A DNA stretch of 64,000 nucleotides from Psychroserpens sp041224425 (GTDB taxonomy: Bacteria > Bacteroidota > Bacteroidia > Flavobacteriales > Flavobacteriaceae), in NCBI RefSeq assembly GCF_041224425.1, contig NZ_JBGFGL010000068.1:189391-253390 (forward strand). The letters run 5' to 3'. The position numbers and the translations under genes were made by a program. The notes beneath the pieces were generated by a model, which saw only the letters and a list, made by a program, of their open reading frames with translations, ran no database searches and had not been told where the DNA came from. Shown piece after piece: positions 1 to 8,386 of the stretch. Within the stretch, counting starts at the first letter, position 1; each line of letters begins with the position of its first letter.

Positions 1-496
1 TTAGCCTTGGCGATTGGGAACCTAAAACCATAGGTAAGCGAACAATGGCTACTTTCTTTTTAGGAAGACGTAACAGCATGTTTTCAATTTTGATCTTAAA
101 ATGCCCATAGATGCTACTGCTCAATGTTTTGTCCATTTCATAGCTTGGATATTTACTATACGCATCAAAAACATTAGCAGATGAGAGAAATATAATTTTA
201 CAGTCATTGCTGATGAGGTATTCTGAAATGTGCTGATGAGCAATGGTCTGCGCATTGAAATCTCCACGAAGCGCAGAAATTATTATGGTAGGCTTAGTGG
301 CTTGCAAAATTTCGTAAACATCATCTTCTTCCACATTATAAGGAAAGAAATGCTGGTTGTCAACAAACATCTTTTTGGGAATACGGTACGTCCCAAAGGT
401 TTTAAAATAGGGACACAGCTCTTTGTAAAGGGCATTGCCAATAAAACCACTGGCACCTAAGATTAAAATTCGATGTTTGTTTTCTATCCTCTTCAT
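1..496 (-). CDS. NAD-dependent epimerase/dehydratase-like protein (3' part outside window)
   Basis: The reading frame starts at ATG 496 and runs open to base 1, so only about the first 165 residues are visible. Near the N-terminus is a Rossmann glycine motif (GASGFIGN, about residues 14-21). Further on come a strand ending in FLSSANVF and a YGHFK segment that fits the Y-x3-K catalytic pair of short-chain/extended dehydrogenases. These features place it in the sugar-nucleotide epimerase or RmlD-like reductase superfamily; the substrate cannot be read from the sequence. It begins 24 bases after the gcvT stop on the same strand, so the two are probably co-transcribed. This start is preferred because the glycine motif follows shortly after it. 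Confidence 0.75.
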   Translation of the reverse strand, partial: MKRIENKHRILILGASGFIGNALYKELCPYFKTFGTYRIPKKMFVDNQHFFPYNVEEDDVYEILQATKPTIIISALRGDFNAQTIAHQHISEYLISNDCKIIFLSSANVFDAYSKYPSYEMDKTLSSSIYGHFKIKIENMLLRLPKKKVAIVRLPMVLGSQSPRL

Positions 497-520
497 AAAT
501 CGTTCAACATTTGCAGCGAG

Positions 521-1603
521 CTACCCTTTGTAGAATGGTAGTTTGACTACAGTGGCAGGAATGGCTTTTTTTCTAACCTGAATAAATATTTTACTCCCAA
601 AATCAGAAAATATTGGCGATACATAGCCAAGTCCGATACCCTTTTTAAGAGAAGGCGACATGGTTCCAGAAGTGACTTTACCGATTTGTTTTCCGTGGGA
701 ATCTACAATATCATAACCGCGTCTTGGTATGCCTTTTTCATCCAATTCAAAAGCTACTAACTTACGCTTAAGAATATGTTTTTTCTGTTCTGAAAGATTA
801 GTGGAATTGGTAAAATCTTTAGTGAATTTTACAATCCAACCCAATCCAGCTTCAAAAGGAGAAGTCGTATCATCTATATCATTTCCATATAAGCTGTAAC
901 CCATTTCCAAGCGAAGCGTATCCCTTGCAGCTAAACCTATTGGTTTAATTCCGTAAGGCTTGCCAGCTTCCATGACTTTGTCCCAAATTTGTTTGACCTC
1001 AGAATTTTTGCAATAGATTTCAAATCCGCCACTTCCTGTATATCCCGTAGCCGAAATAATAACGTGTTCAATTCCAGCAAAATCGCCTACTATGAAATTA
1101 TAAAAACCTATTTGGTACAAATCATGCGATGATAAAATTTGCATGGCTTCAACAGCTTTGGGACCTTGAATGGCCAACAGCGAGTAATCTTCACTCAAAT
1201 CACGTAATTCGGCACCTACATCATTTTTGGAGACAATCCAATTCCAATCTTTTTCAATATTACTAGCATTAACAACCAATAAATACGTTTCTTCCTTGAC
1301 ACGGTATACGATCAGATCATCAACAATTCCTCCAGTTTCATTAGGAATACAGCTGTATTGTGCTTTTCCTACAGTTAGTTTTGAAGCGTCATTACTGGTA
1401 ATTTTTTGAACCAATTCCAGCGCATGAGGTCCTTCGATTAAAAACTCGCCCATATGTGAAACATCAAACACACCAACGGCATTTCTAACAGTTTCATGTT
1501 CTATGTTAACACCTTCATATTGAACAGGCATATTGTATCCTGCAAATGGTACCATTTTAGCGCCTAAGGCGATGTGAGTATCAGTTAAAGCTGTATTTTT
1601 CAT
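521..1603 (-). CDS. gcvT: Glycine cleavage system T protein (aminomethyltransferase)
   Basis: GcvT takes the aminomethyl group from lipoyl-H protein, releasing ammonia and forming 5,10-methylene-tetrahydrofolate, in the cytosol. The 360-residue length from ATG 1603 is normal for the family. Visible marks are FDVSHMGE near residues 46-53, GGIVDDLIVY around 91-100 (containing the conserved aspartate), and ATGYTGSGGFE around 185-195. The frame stays open upstream to a TTG at 1657, but family alignment and a -7-like box at 1655-1662 both favour ATG 1603. The glycine cleavage P and H genes are not in the window, so gcvT stands apart from its partners, as is common in Bacteroidota. The downstream epimerase follows after 24 bases. 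Confidence 0.95.
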   Translation of the reverse strand: MKNTALTDTHIALGAKMVPFAGYNMPVQYEGVNIEHETVRNAVGVFDVSHMGEFLIEGPHALELVQKITSNDASKLTVGKAQYSCIPNETGGIVDDLIVYRVKEETYLLVVNASNIEKDWNWIVSKNDVGAELRDLSEDYSLLAIQGPKAVEAMQILSSHDLYQIGFYNFIVGDFAGIEHVIISATGYTGSGGFEIYCKNSEVKQIWDKVMEAGKPYGIKPIGLAARDTLRLEMGYSLYGNDIDDTTSPFEAGLGWIVKFTKDFTNSTNLSEQKKHILKRKLVAFELDEKGIPRRGYDIVDSHGKQIGKVTSGTMSPSLKKGIGLGYVSPIFSDFGSKIFIQVRKKAIPATVVKLPFYKG

Positions 1604-1654
1604 TCGTTTCGAGTTAATCTTTAGTACTGTAGATTCTATTTTAGAATATGTGCA

Positions 1655-1662
1655 CAAATGTA
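1655..1662 (-). promoter_or_regulatory. Candidate -7 promoter element for gcvT
   Basis: On the minus strand these bases read TACATTTG, an exact match to the Bacteroidota consensus TAnnTTTG. It lies about 50 bases upstream of the gcvT ATG at 1603. No clear TTG -33 element sits at the usual spacing, so this rests on the -7 box alone. Confidence 0.4.
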
Positions 1663-1768
1663 TCGAAAAATATCTGTTTAGCCGTATAGTTTTGCTATAG
1701 CTTACTTGAAAGTTTTAAGGTATTTATACAATTTTAAGTCAAGGTATATTTACCAACGAAAAATAGGA

Positions 1769-2197
1769 TTATGCTTTGATAATATCTTCAAAATCGTTGT
1801 AAAAATTTTCAAAGATGTCCATTTTCGTATTGAAGAAAACCATGACATCCTGCCAAGTGTTTTTATTGTGAATGGAAACCTTTTGCTCTAATGGAATATA
1901 TATTCTCGAAACCTCTTTTCCGTTAGGTAAAATGTACTCTTCTTCAAAAATAGCCTCAGGTAAATAATCTGTTTGAAGTATCTTTTTTAGGCTGAGCAAT
2001 TTTTCCCAAGTATTGATTCGGGTTTCCAAATCATCTTCAAGGTCTAAGGCTATTAAAGCCGATTTGGTATCGAAATGGAATTTAAAAGAAACGCCTTTGA
2101 TTTTTGTGTTGTATAGGATCCATTTCCGTGGAAATGATTTTCCGAAGCTAATCCAGAACTGTTCACGTAATAATCGAGATTCTTCTTTACTGAACAT
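1769..2197 (-). CDS. DUF4268 domain-containing protein
   Basis: This 142-residue cytosolic protein has the DUF4268 pattern: an N-terminal segment SKEESRLLREQFW, then KGVSFKFHF and an ALIALDLE strand, followed by an acidic C-terminal half. The family is found alone or fused to nuclease-like and restriction-associated domains, but its biochemical role is unknown to me. There is no signal peptide or membrane segment. The start is ATG 2197, two bases after the stop of the upstream ZIP transporter gene, which implies co-transcription and probably coupled translation. Nothing in the neighbourhood points to a restriction system, so a defence role would be speculation. Confidence 0.75.
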   Translation of the reverse strand: MFSKEESRLLREQFWISFGKSFPRKWILYNTKIKGVSFKFHFDTKSALIALDLEDDLETRINTWEKLLSLKKILQTDYLPEAIFEEEYILPNGKEVSRIYIPLEQKVSIHNKNTWQDVMVFFNTKMDIFENFYNDFEDIIKA

Positions 2198-2199
2198 AA

Positions 2200-2874
2200 T
2201 TAAAACATAAAAGCAATTCCGACACCAAGAATAATTGCTATGAGTTTTGATAAATTGAACTTATGACCTTCGCCAGTTTCAAAAAGGATCGTTGTAGAAA
2301 TATGGAAGAAAATTCCAATAACAATAGCATTGATATACGGAACATATTGCAACAGAATGTCGATTTCATTGGAAATGAAAGTTCCCAATGGAGTCATAAT
2401 GCCAAATACGATTAGAAATAAAGCGACTTGAACTTTTGAATAGTTTGACTGGAATAAAAACAATCCTAATAAGGTGGCTATCGGAATTTTATGGATTAAG
2501 ACACCATAGACCATGTCGTTGTGTTGATGTATTGGAAACCCTTCCAAAAAGCTATGCAGACATAAACTGATGAACAGTAACCAAGGAAAGGTAGTCGCTT
2601 CCTTGTGAAGATGGATATGACCATGTTCAGCACCTTTGGAAAAAAACTCCAAAACAATTTGCAATAAAATTCCAGACATGATAAGTAATCCAGTAACTTT
2701 GGTGTTAACTTCATGATATACCTCTGGAAGCAAATCGAAAAGCGTTAAGGCCATTAAAAAAGCACCACTAAACGCTAGTAATAGTTTGGTGTTTAAACTT
2801 TTGCTGTTCTTTGAAAAACGCGCAATAATCAAACCTAAAACAACAGCGTATATGGGAAATAGGAATTTGTTCAT
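2200..2874 (-). CDS. ZIP family divalent metal transporter
   Basis: A 224-residue inner-membrane protein with about eight hydrophobic segments. The ZIP signature is in transmembrane helices IV and V: HSFLEG (H107, E111) and HKIP (H128), the residues that form the binuclear metal site in the family. A histidine-rich loop, HGHIHLH (about residues 84-90), precedes helix IV, as is typical. ZIP proteins move zinc, iron or other divalent cations into the cytosol; the preferred metal cannot be read here. It is shorter than many ZIP proteins (about 250-300 residues) but has both halves. It sits between a methyltransferase gene and a DUF4268 gene, all on the minus strand with gaps of 13 and 2 bases. 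Confidence 0.85.
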   Translation of the reverse strand: MNKFLFPIYAVVLGLIIARFSKNSKSLNTKLLLAFSGAFLMALTLFDLLPEVYHEVNTKVTGLLIMSGILLQIVLEFFSKGAEHGHIHLHKEATTFPWLLFISLCLHSFLEGFPIHQHNDMVYGVLIHKIPIATLLGLFLFQSNYSKVQVALFLIVFGIMTPLGTFISNEIDILLQYVPYINAIVIGIFFHISTTILFETGEGHKFNLSKLIAIILGVGIAFMF

Positions 2875-2887
2875 GTTTGCTTTTTTC

Positions 2888-3619
2888 TTATTTGAAAATC
2901 ATAACCAACCGTTCAGAAGTCTTTCTGTAGAATTTATTCAATTTATAATCGCCAAAAACATCCAGTAAATGCACACCTGCAGCTTCAAAAAGATTTTCAA
3001 AATCATTTAAAGTCAAGGCTTTTACACGTTCCTTAAATTCGAAAGATTCGTTTTCATAAGTAAAATTAATTGTTTTGATAATATATCCATCAACCAATTC
3101 GCGTTTTTGATGAAATGTGATATCTTCAATGGTTTTAGTGTCTTCAGACACCAGATTTTCAATAACAAACTCAGTATTCATGAAATCGATTACCGCAAAT
3201 CCAGACTCATTAAGGTTTGATTTAATTGCTTTAATGGTTTGCAGGTTGTCTTCGTCATTTTCGAAGTAACCAAAACTAGTGAACAAGTTAAAAACGGCAT
3301 CAAAAGTCGTTCCCATAGGTTTGCACATGTCATGTACTTTAAAATGTAAGTTGTCGTTTTCAAACTGCTTAGCATAGGCGATGCTGTTTTCTGAAAGATC
3401 AGCACCTGTAACATCATAGCCTAATGAATTCAAATACACAGAATGCCTGCCTTTTCCACAAGCCAAATCTAAAACCTTTCCGCCTTCAGGAAGATTGAGA
3501 TAAGAAGTAAGGTTGTCCATGAACAATTGCGCTTCAGAATGATCCCTATCCTTGTAGAGAATGTGATAAAAAGGTGTGTCAAACCAGGAAGCGTACCATT
3601 GTTTAGTGTCTTTACTCAT
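2888..3619 (-). CDS. Class I SAM-dependent methyltransferase
   Basis: A 243-residue soluble protein with the SAM-binding motif I VLDLACGKGRHS (about residues 49-60), followed by the motif II acidic strand DVTGADLSE and a motif with DAVFNLFTSFGYF. The N-terminal WYASWFDTPFYH segment and overall layout fit the widespread small-molecule methyltransferases of the Methyltransf_25/11 type. The substrate is not identifiable. ATG 3619 and ATG 3625 are both possible; the shorter form matches the usual MS(K)DTKQWY start of relatives. It heads a minus-strand run that continues into the ZIP transporter 13 bases later. A small palindrome, TTCTAC-GAAA-GTAGAA (3627-3642), sits just ahead of the start. Confidence 0.85.
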   Translation of the reverse strand: MSKDTKQWYASWFDTPFYHILYKDRDHSEAQLFMDNLTSYLNLPEGGKVLDLACGKGRHSVYLNSLGYDVTGADLSENSIAYAKQFENDNLHFKVHDMCKPMGTTFDAVFNLFTSFGYFENDEDNLQTIKAIKSNLNESGFAVIDFMNTEFVIENLVSEDTKTIEDITFHQKRELVDGYIIKTINFTYENESFEFKERVKALTLNDFENLFEAAGVHLLDVFGDYKLNKFYRKTSERLVMIFK

Positions 3620-3681
3620 ATACATTTTTCTACGAAAGTAGAAACCATATTTAAATGTTCAACTAAGCCACAAAAATACTT

Positions 3682-3689
3682 TATTTTTG
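3682..3689 (+). promoter_or_regulatory. Candidate -7 promoter element for rlmL
   Basis: TATTTTTG matches TAnnTTTG exactly and ends 20 bases before the rlmL ATG at 3710. No convincing TTG is seen at the -33 position. Confidence 0.4.
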
Positions 3690-3709
3690 TTACCAATTAG
3701 TCTTAAGAT

Positions 3710-4876
3710 ATGGATAATAATTATAGAATGGTAGCCAAAACCTTATATGGTTTTGAAGATTTGTTAGAAAGGGAACTTATTCAGCTTGGTGCTATGCACG
3801 TAAAAAAGGGGATAAGAAATGTGAGTTTTGTGGGTGACAAAGGTTTTATGTACAAAGCAAATTTAGGGCTTCGTACTGCTATCAAAATTTTAAAGCCAAT
3901 TCATAGTTTTAGGGTTAGAAATGAAAAAGATCTTTACAAACATATTTATGATATGGATTGGGATCAGTACTTAAAACCTTCTGGAAGTTTGGCGGTTGAT
4001 GCGACCGTTAATTCAAAAGTATTTGCGCATTCATTATATATTGCCCAAAAGACCAAAGATGCCATAGTTGATAAATTTAGGGATGATCATGGGCAACGAC
4101 CTAATGTAGATTTAAAGTTTCCAGATATTAAAATCCATGTACATATCGATAGAAACCAATGCGATGTGTCTTTGGATTCTTCAGGTGAATCATTACACAA
4201 AAGAGGCTATAAGACGGCTACTAACATAGCACCAATTAATGAAGTTCTTGCTGCAGGTTTAGTGATGCTTTCAGGTTGGGATGGTCAAACTGATTTTATG
4301 GATCCCATGTGTGGTAGCGGAACCATTTTAGTGGAAGCAGCCATGATTGCCTGTAACATTCCTCCAAACTTGATGCGAAAGGAATTTGCTTTTGAACGCT
4401 GGCAAGATTGGGATGTTGATTTATTTGAAACGATTGAAGAATCGCTCTTGAAAAAAACACGGGATTTCCACCATAAAATGATTGGTTATGACAAGTCGCC
4501 AAGTGCCATATCGAAAGCCAAAGCCAATATTAAGAATGCCCATTTAGAGGAATTCATCCACGTTCAACATGAAGACTTTTTCAAAACGCAGAAAGCAGGA
4601 GAGAATAAGCTGCACATGCTTTTCAATCCACCTTATGGTGAACGATTGGATATTGAAATGGAAACATTTTATAAAACGTTGGGAGATACACTTAAACATG
4701 GTTACCCTGGAACCGATGCTTGGTTTATTACGTCTAATTTGGAAGCGTTAAAGCATGTTGGTTTACGAACTTCAAAAAAAATAAAGCTATTCAATGCTAA
4801 GCTTGAATCCCGTTTGGTGAAATACGTCATGTATGAAGGTAGCAAAAAAGCGAGTAAACAAAACTTAGAAGATTAA
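3710..4876 (+). CDS. rlmL: THUMP-domain 23S rRNA guanine-N2-methyltransferase (RlmL-like)
   Basis: The 388-residue protein has an N-terminal ferredoxin-like/THUMP region (about residues 1-155) for RNA binding. A C-terminal methyltransferase domain carries DPMCGSGT (from residue 198) for SAM and NPPYGERL (from 306), the NPPY motif typical of N-methylation of exocyclic amines. It corresponds to the RlmL half of E. coli RlmKL, which makes m2G2445 in 23S rRNA; the RlmK half is absent, as usual in Bacteroidota. The stop codon interlocks with that of the facing DinB-like gene in TTAA at 4873-4876. A -7 box lies at 3682-3689. Confidence 0.88.
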   Translation: MDNNYRMVAKTLYGFEDLLERELIQLGAMHVKKGIRNVSFVGDKGFMYKANLGLRTAIKILKPIHSFRVRNEKDLYKHIYDMDWDQYLKPSGSLAVDATVNSKVFAHSLYIAQKTKDAIVDKFRDDHGQRPNVDLKFPDIKIHVHIDRNQCDVSLDSSGESLHKRGYKTATNIAPINEVLAAGLVMLSGWDGQTDFMDPMCGSGTILVEAAMIACNIPPNLMRKEFAFERWQDWDVDLFETIEESLLKKTRDFHHKMIGYDKSPSAISKAKANIKNAHLEEFIHVQHEDFFKTQKAGENKLHMLFNPPYGERLDIEMETFYKTLGDTLKHGYPGTDAWFITSNLEALKHVGLRTSKKIKLFNAKLESRLVKYVMYEGSKKASKQNLED

Positions 4877-5397
4877 TAATTATCCTCTAATGTTTTTGTG
4901 TGATGCTCTATATGATGGGCTGTCCACATAAGAATTTCACGAATTGGCATTTTACCCATCAAAGGATGTGGGAGTATCAAGGAATCCAGGTTTTTATCAG
5001 AGATTTTTTTCGTCTTATACTGTAATTTTTTTGCTTCAACCTGTAATCGATCCATGAGGTATTGCTTTTCGGATAGAGGAGGAACCTTCATGTTTTGTGA
5101 CGGACCAAAAGTTGTGCCAGCAGCTTTTTTTAAACGTTCTTGATAGCGCTGAACAACCTTATCATAATTGCGTACATCTCGATTGGCTTTACCAAACTTA
5201 AATCGCAACACAATTTTAGGCATGCTTAGCGCATTATTAAGAGGAACGATGCTTTGCAGAAGATGTAAAGCATGTTGTCCAGTCGTCCATTTACCTTCAG
5301 GACCTTCTGTCCATTTGTCATTGTCTTGATTGGAAAACCAAAGAAGTAAGGCGTTGTTTTTTTCCTCTATCAAGTCAGCTATGGCTTCTTTATCCAT
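4873..5397 (-). CDS. DinB-like (DUF664/DinB_2) four-helix protein
   Basis: A 174-residue cytosolic protein with the DinB/YfiT pattern. A histidine in the GQHALHLLQ helix and a pair in AHHIEHH near the C-terminus form the usual metal-binding triad, and a WTEGPEGKW turn precedes the first histidine. Family members are metal-dependent hydrolases or thiol transferases (for example bacillithiol-linked enzymes), but most are uncharacterised, and no function can be fixed here. Its last codon overlaps the rlmL stop tail to tail, so no terminator can lie between the two genes. A second protein of the same fold is at 28721-29275. Confidence 0.75.
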   Translation of the reverse strand: MDKEAIADLIEEKNNALLLWFSNQDNDKWTEGPEGKWTTGQHALHLLQSIVPLNNALSMPKIVLRFKFGKANRDVRNYDKVVQRYQERLKKAAGTTFGPSQNMKVPPLSEKQYLMDRLQVEAKKLQYKTKKISDKNLDSLILPHPLMGKMPIREILMWTAHHIEHHTKTLEDNY

Positions 5398-5464
5398 CTT
5401 ATGCTTGTGTTATTAATGTAGAGGAAAAGGTATAAAATAAAAGTGAAATAATTCAGAAAAAAAA

Positions 5465-6214
5465 TTACTCTTCATTTTCAACGACCACCTTTTTATCTTT
5501 TCGAATAATTGGTATCAAGTAGGATAAGTTGTATCCAAATCCGGCACCAAAACGACCACTATCATAAGTCCTATTGTAGCCAGGTATAAAAAGATTTTCA
5601 AAACCATCTGGTTGATCTTCACTTATGATGGCTTTAAGTTGAACGTTGAGTCCGAGAAAGAGGTTGTTAAACAATTCCGCTTTGATTCCTACAATAAGTT
5701 CTGCCCAAGTAGCAGTTAGGCCTTTAACTTCTTGCGATTCATCTGTAGAGAACTGTGTTTGCCAATATTGATTAGTATTATATATGGTATAGTTATTAAG
5801 GGTTTGACTAAACGTGCTAATACCACCTCGCAAACCAAAATAAATCATGTTTTGCATGTCCAACCAATTTTGATAGGCGTTGTAATCTATTCCAACCTTG
5901 AAATAACTACCTGTTGCAGTTACGCTCAGAAAGTCGGTTTCAATAGTTTTTTCTTCTGTACCTAATTCGCCCGCAAGATAAAGTCTTTTAGAAAACCGAT
6001 AATCACCATTAATCTCAAACCCAGTATAATCATCGTCAATAAAGGTTCTCGCTATTTTACTGAGGTCAGCACCAAGTCTTAATCCGTATTTTTGCTTAAA
6101 TACTAGTGTGTCTGAAGGTTTTTCAGACTCGTCTGAATTCTGTGCGAAAGACATCACAGAAAAGAGAAGCAGATAACTACTGAATAAAAAGTTTAAAATG
6201 TGTTTCTGTTTCAT
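5465..6214 (-). CDS. DUF6048 family outer-membrane beta-barrel protein
   Basis: A 249-residue protein with a signal peptide ending around VMSFAQ (residue 25) and alternating beta-strands. Examples are LRLGADLSKIA, GFEINGDYRF and YFKVGIDYN, with a late GFGYNLSYLIP strand, consistent with an outer-membrane barrel. The family is restricted to Bacteroidota and has no known function. Gene order rlmD-DUF6452-DUF6048 recurs in Flavobacteriaceae, as I recall, and is seen here. Its start at ATG 6214 overlaps the DUF6452 gene by 38 bases, implying tight translational coupling. The protein ends with charged residues rather than an aromatic one, which is unusual for a BAM substrate. Confidence 0.8.
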   Translation of the reverse strand: MKQKHILNFLFSSYLLLFSVMSFAQNSDESEKPSDTLVFKQKYGLRLGADLSKIARTFIDDDYTGFEINGDYRFSKRLYLAGELGTEEKTIETDFLSVTATGSYFKVGIDYNAYQNWLDMQNMIYFGLRGGISTFSQTLNNYTIYNTNQYWQTQFSTDESQEVKGLTATWAELIVGIKAELFNNLFLGLNVQLKAIISEDQPDGFENLFIPGYNRTYDSGRFGAGFGYNLSYLIPIIRKDKKVVVENEE

Positions 6215-6725
6215 CTTCTACTGATTGATTATCGTTTATTGGTTGTGCCAGTACAATCCAAAGATCACTGTCGCCATTGATAATGATATTAACGTTTCTG
6301 AAAACGGTTTTGTAACCACAGGCTCTAGATACATAAACATTTTCTAGGGCATAGTTGATAGTAATGACATCTTCATTCCCGCTTACAACTCCGTCTTCAT
6401 CAACTTCATAATCTCTTATAAAACTGTAACTTGTTGAGTTTTCATTTGTTTTTAAAGGGAGTTCTATACTACCAGCAGCAGCACTACCAGAGTAAGCATC
6501 AAGTGGAGCTTCGTTTCCGACACCTTGGGCTCTAAAACTCGGCACGTTCACATTGCTCTCTTGATTAGAGATGTCAAAGAATTCGATGATAAGCCTTGGC
6601 GTTGTTGGGACGTCTTCAGGACAGATATCGTCACGTTCACATGTGCTAACGCTTAAGACTAAAAAAATTAGAATAAGAGATTTAAAAAAGGTCTTAATAG
6701 TCAATTCGTCTGAATTTTTGTTCAC
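6177..6725 (-). CDS. DUF6452 family lipoprotein
   Basis: A 182-residue protein with a hydrophobic N-terminal segment ending in the lipobox-like LSVSTC (cysteine near residue 29), so probably a lipoprotein. The mature part starts with CERDDICPED and contains TPRLIIEFFD, features of DUF6452. The function is unknown. Translation begins at GTG 6725, whose last two bases together with the next A form the TGA stop of rlmD (a GTGA overlap); no ATG is available nearby. The 3' end overlaps the DUF6048 gene by 38 bases. The three-gene unit suggests that the two envelope proteins work together. Confidence 0.8.
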   Translation of the reverse strand: MNKNSDELTIKTFFKSLILIFLVLSVSTCERDDICPEDVPTTPRLIIEFFDISNQESNVNVPSFRAQGVGNEAPLDAYSGSAAAGSIELPLKTNENSTSYSFIRDYEVDEDGVVSGNEDVITINYALENVYVSRACGYKTVFRNVNIIINGDSDLWIVLAQPINDNQSVEDETETHFKLFIQ

Positions 6726-8137
6726 TTAATTTTTTCTAAAAGTACAACATTTTCCACATGATGCGTTTGAGGAAACATATCTACTGCTTGTGACTTTGTT
6801 ATTTGATATACATCCTTCATTAACGCTATGTCTCTTGCTTGTGTGGCACTATTACAACTCACATAAACGATCCGTTCAGGTGAAATAGCTAAAAGTTGCG
6901 CTACAACATCTTTATGCATTCCATCTCTTGGTGGATCTGTAATGACCACATCTGGTTTTCCATGTTCAGAAATGAAGCGGTCATTAAAAACAGTTTTCAT
7001 ATCACCAACATGAAAGTCAACGTTTTCAATTCCATTTAATTGTGCATTTTCCTTAGCAGCTGTAATGGCATCAGGAACGGCTTCAACACCTACAACATGT
7101 TTTGACTGTTTTGAAACGAATTGAGCAATAGTTCCAGTGCCAGTGTATAGGTCATACACCAATTCATCTTTGTTTAAATTGGCAAAGTCTCGGGTAATCT
7201 TATACAGTTCGTAAGCTTGATCAGAGTTGGTTTGATAAAATGACTTGGCATTGATTTTAAATTTCAGCCCTTCCATTTCCTCAAAAATATGATCTGTACC
7301 TGTATAGCAAATTACTTCTTGGTCATAAATGGTGTCATTTCCCTTCTCATTTATTACGTACTGAAGCGATGTAATCTCAGGAAAGGTTTTTGCAATGTGA
7401 TCTAGAAGAAGCTCTCTTTTTTCTTTTTCTTCTCTATAAAATTGAATCACAACCATGATTTGTCCGGTAGAAGCAGTTCTGATCATCATGGTTCGCAAGA
7501 ATCCCGTTTGCTGTCTTGTATTAAAGAATTCAAGTTCGTTTTCTACAGCAAATTTTTTAACCTCGTTGCGAATAGCGTTGGAAGGGTCTTCTTGAAGCCA
7601 ACATTTGTTGATATCTAAAATCTTATCCCACATTCCTGGAATATGAAAACCAAGTGCATTCCTGTCTTTTAAAGTAGTATCTGAAGCAATTTCTTCTTGG
7701 GTCAACCATCTTGAATCACTAAATGAAAACTCCATTTTGTTTCTATAGAAGTATTGCTTGTTAGATCCTAAGATTGGTGTGACTTCCGGAAGTTCTAAAT
7801 GTCCAATACGCTTTAAATTGTTAACGACCTCCTTTTCTTTAAACTCCAATTGATGCTTATAATCTAAATGTTGCCATTTACAACCACCACAAACACCAAA
7901 GTGTTCACATTTTGGCTCTGTTCGTTTTTCCGAAAGCGTATGGAACTTAATGGCCTTACCTTCAAAGTAGGCTTTACGTTTTTTGAAGGTTTGTACATCT
8001 ACTAAATCTCCAGGAACAGCATTGGAAATAAATATCACGCGACCATCAGGAGCTTTAGCCACAGCTTTTCCCTTAGCACCAGCATCAATTACTTCAATGC
8101 TTTCAAAAATTTGCTTTTTGTTTTTTCGTCTCGGCAT
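6722..8137 (-). CDS. rlmD: 23S rRNA (uracil-1939-C5)-methyltransferase
   Basis: A 471-residue SAM-dependent RNA m5U methyltransferase of the TrmA/RumA family. Residues 1-60 form a TRAM RNA-binding domain. C77, C83, C86 and C179 fit the four cysteines that hold the 4Fe-4S cluster in RlmD. The C-terminal Rossmann domain carries YTGTGTI and DPPRDGM, and the YVSCN motif holds the catalytic cysteine (C428). In flavobacteria such enzymes are annotated RlmD, but TrmA-type or dual specificity cannot be excluded. The stop overlaps the GTG start of the DUF6452 lipoprotein. A TATTTTTG box lies only four bases before the start codon. Confidence 0.9.
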   Translation of the reverse strand: MPRRKNKKQIFESIEVIDAGAKGKAVAKAPDGRVIFISNAVPGDLVDVQTFKKRKAYFEGKAIKFHTLSEKRTEPKCEHFGVCGGCKWQHLDYKHQLEFKEKEVVNNLKRIGHLELPEVTPILGSNKQYFYRNKMEFSFSDSRWLTQEEIASDTTLKDRNALGFHIPGMWDKILDINKCWLQEDPSNAIRNEVKKFAVENELEFFNTRQQTGFLRTMMIRTASTGQIMVVIQFYREEKEKRELLLDHIAKTFPEITSLQYVINEKGNDTIYDQEVICYTGTDHIFEEMEGLKFKINAKSFYQTNSDQAYELYKITRDFANLNKDELVYDLYTGTGTIAQFVSKQSKHVVGVEAVPDAITAAKENAQLNGIENVDFHVGDMKTVFNDRFISEHGKPDVVITDPPRDGMHKDVVAQLLAISPERIVYVSCNSATQARDIALMKDVYQITKSQAVDMFPQTHHVENVVLLEKIK

Positions 8138-8141
8138 GCGA

Positions 8142-8149
8142 CAAAAATA
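8142..8149 (-). promoter_or_regulatory. Candidate -7 element placed directly before rlmD
   Basis: The minus strand reads TATTTTTG, an exact TAnnTTTG match, ending four bases ahead of the rlmD ATG (8137). If used, transcription would begin at or next to the start codon and the mRNA would be nearly leaderless. No good -33 TTG is seen. Confidence 0.3.
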
Positions 8150-8386
8150 ATAATCACTTCAAGAAATTAAGTCTTTTGACAATAATATCTTTCAATAATT
8201 TATTAGGAAGGCTTTTTTTGGCTATAAATGTTTAAAACACAAACAATAGTTTTAAGAAGAAATAGATATTTATTATTTTGCAAGCTCTAGGGATGATTTC
8301 TCTCCCACGCTGCTTTTTCGTGACTCTTCGAAAGAATAAAGGTACAGTAGGAATGGTTATTTTATTAATTAAAAAACAAATTTAAA

